Below are positions 4,864 to 5,495 of a DNA stretch of 5,495 bases, in pieces. The notes under the pieces were generated by a model, which was given only the letters and a program-made list of their open reading frames with translations, did not search any database and had not been told where the DNA came from. The DNA lies in the NCBI GenBank assembly GCA_018660405.1, contig JABJKL010000151.1:1-5495 (forward strand). The letters are read 5' to 3'. The position numbers and the translations under genes are program-made. Position 1 is the stretch's first letter. The number at the start of each line of letters is the position of its first letter. The DNA comes from Pseudomonadota bacterium (GTDB lineage: Bacteria > Pseudomonadota > Gammaproteobacteria > Arenicellales > Arenicellaceae).

Positions 4864-4880
4864 TTGAGTTTTTAACTCAA
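4864..4880 (-). terminator. Short hairpin overlapping the ispE stop codon
   Basis: TTGAGTT (4864-4870) and AACTCAA (4874-4880) form a perfect 7-bp stem with a 3-nt loop that contains the ispE TGA stop in one arm. Downstream on the minus strand comes CTTGTTTAATG, a poor U-tract, so termination would be weak at best. It may act as an mRNA 3' stabiliser or allow read-through into tRNA-Gln. Confidence 0.35.
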
Positions 4881-5495
4881 ACTGCTAGTGAAGGATAACT
4901 ACGCAGTGGATGCTCTTGAATGCCTTTGGCTATAAACCCAGGCATCTCTGGCGGACATTTTGCTAACACCTGCCGAGCTGCCTGCTCATCATCGCAGGCC
5001 AGGAATACCGAAGCACCCGTACCCGTCATGCGCGCCACCCCGTAATTCTCTAAAACTTTCAATGCTTTAGCAACTTCTGGGTAGACCTCTCGGACTACTG
5101 TTTCAAGCTGGTTTTCTGCCAGCCCTGCACGAAAGTCGCGTATTGTGATTGCAGTGCTGCCAAGTGTCAAACACTTATGTGAAAACACCGCTTTGGTTGA
5201 AACATGCACCTTTGGCGTGAGGATCAAAAACCACTGCTCGGGAAGCTCGATGGGGGTCAGTTTTTCACCGATTCCCTCGGCCCACGCAGATTCACCATGC
5301 ACAAATACGGGAATATCGGCACCGAGCCCAAGTCCAATTTCTGCCAGCTCGTTGCGGGTCAGGCCAAGCCCCCACAAATGGTTAAGTGCTATCAAAGTGG
5401 TTGCCGCATCGGAGCTACCGCCACCCAGACCACCGCCCATCGGAATTCGTTTATTAATGGAAATCGTTACGCCCTTTTTTTTGCCGCCTTTTTTG
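4877..5495 (-). CDS. ispE: 4-diphosphocytidyl-2-C-methyl-D-erythritol kinase, N-terminus outside window
   Basis: This GHMP-family kinase phosphorylates CDP-methylerythritol with ATP in the non-mevalonate (MEP) isoprenoid pathway. About 205 C-terminal residues are present; family members have around 280-290, so some 80 are missing beyond the right edge. The frame stays open upstream of the Met at 5440, giving GVTISINKRIP just before the ATP-binding loop PMGGGLGGGSSDAATT, so that internal Met is not the start. Catalytic Asp lies in LGADIPVFVHG. The C-terminal GHMP motif is MTGTGASVFLAC. Just before GVTISINKRIP comes K-K-G-G-K-K-K, coded by A-runs of 6 and 8; Lys-rich sequence here is unusual in my recollection of the family. 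The gene ends at TGA 4877-4879, followed by tRNA-Gln 70 bp on. In relatives lolB commonly precedes it, which cannot be checked here. Confidence 0.95.
   Translation of the reverse strand, partial: KKGGKKKGVTISINKRIPMGGGLGGGSSDAATTLIALNHLWGLGLTRNELAEIGLGLGADIPVFVHGESAWAEGIGEKLTPIELPEQWFLILTPKVHVSTKAVFSHKCLTLGSTAITIRDFRAGLAENQLETVVREVYPEVAKALKVLENYGVARMTGTGASVFLACDDEQAARQVLAKCPPEMPGFIAKGIQEHPLRSYPSLAV

Overview
The window reads as a stretch of gammaproteobacterial chromosome of moderate GC content. All protein-coding housekeeping genes lie on the minus strand, so transcription runs from high to low coordinates: ispE (cut by the right edge), tRNA-Gln(TTG), prs, rplY, pth, ychF, a 57-residue lipoprotein gene and tRNA-Met(CAT). 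From family knowledge, ispE / tRNA-Gln / prs / rplY / pth / ychF / tRNA-Met is the order seen in Pseudomonas and related Pseudomonadales or Cellvibrionales-type bacteria. The Prs sequence, with its DTANTLC phosphate-binding loop, fits this too. The species cannot be named from the sequence.

Right and centre (about 1160-5495): ispE makes an isoprenoid (MEP pathway) intermediate. A Gln tRNA follows. prs makes PRPP for nucleotide, histidine and tryptophan synthesis. rplY encodes the long CTC-type ribosomal protein bL25 with an acidic tail. pth recycles peptidyl-tRNA, and ychF is a ribosome-associated P-loop ATPase. The last three form a tight translation-related cluster: 11 bp separate rplY from pth and 28 bp separate pth from ychF. 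No strong terminator is visible between them.

Transition (about 430-1160): downstream of ychF is a very small lipoprotein gene (854-1027) with a good sigma70-type promoter of its own. Then come roughly 350 bp with no recognisable gene, then a stable-RNA-type promoter and tRNA-Met.

Left end (1-430): this is accessory DNA. Directly downstream of tRNA-Met lies AT-rich sequence with a 12-bp tandem repeat, followed by the first ~65 codons of a phage/island-type tyrosine recombinase reading away from the tRNA. That gene is cut at position 141/142 by the right end of an IS3-family element, whose transposase C-terminus and terminal inverted repeat fill 1-141. The likely history is an integrative element entering at tRNA-Met, with its integrase later destroyed by an IS.

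I found no previously undescribed multi-gene system. The most informative unusual points are the IS/integrase/tRNA-Met junction, the tiny lipoprotein gene, the duplicated acidic tail of bL25, and two A-runs coding a Lys-rich stretch in ispE.
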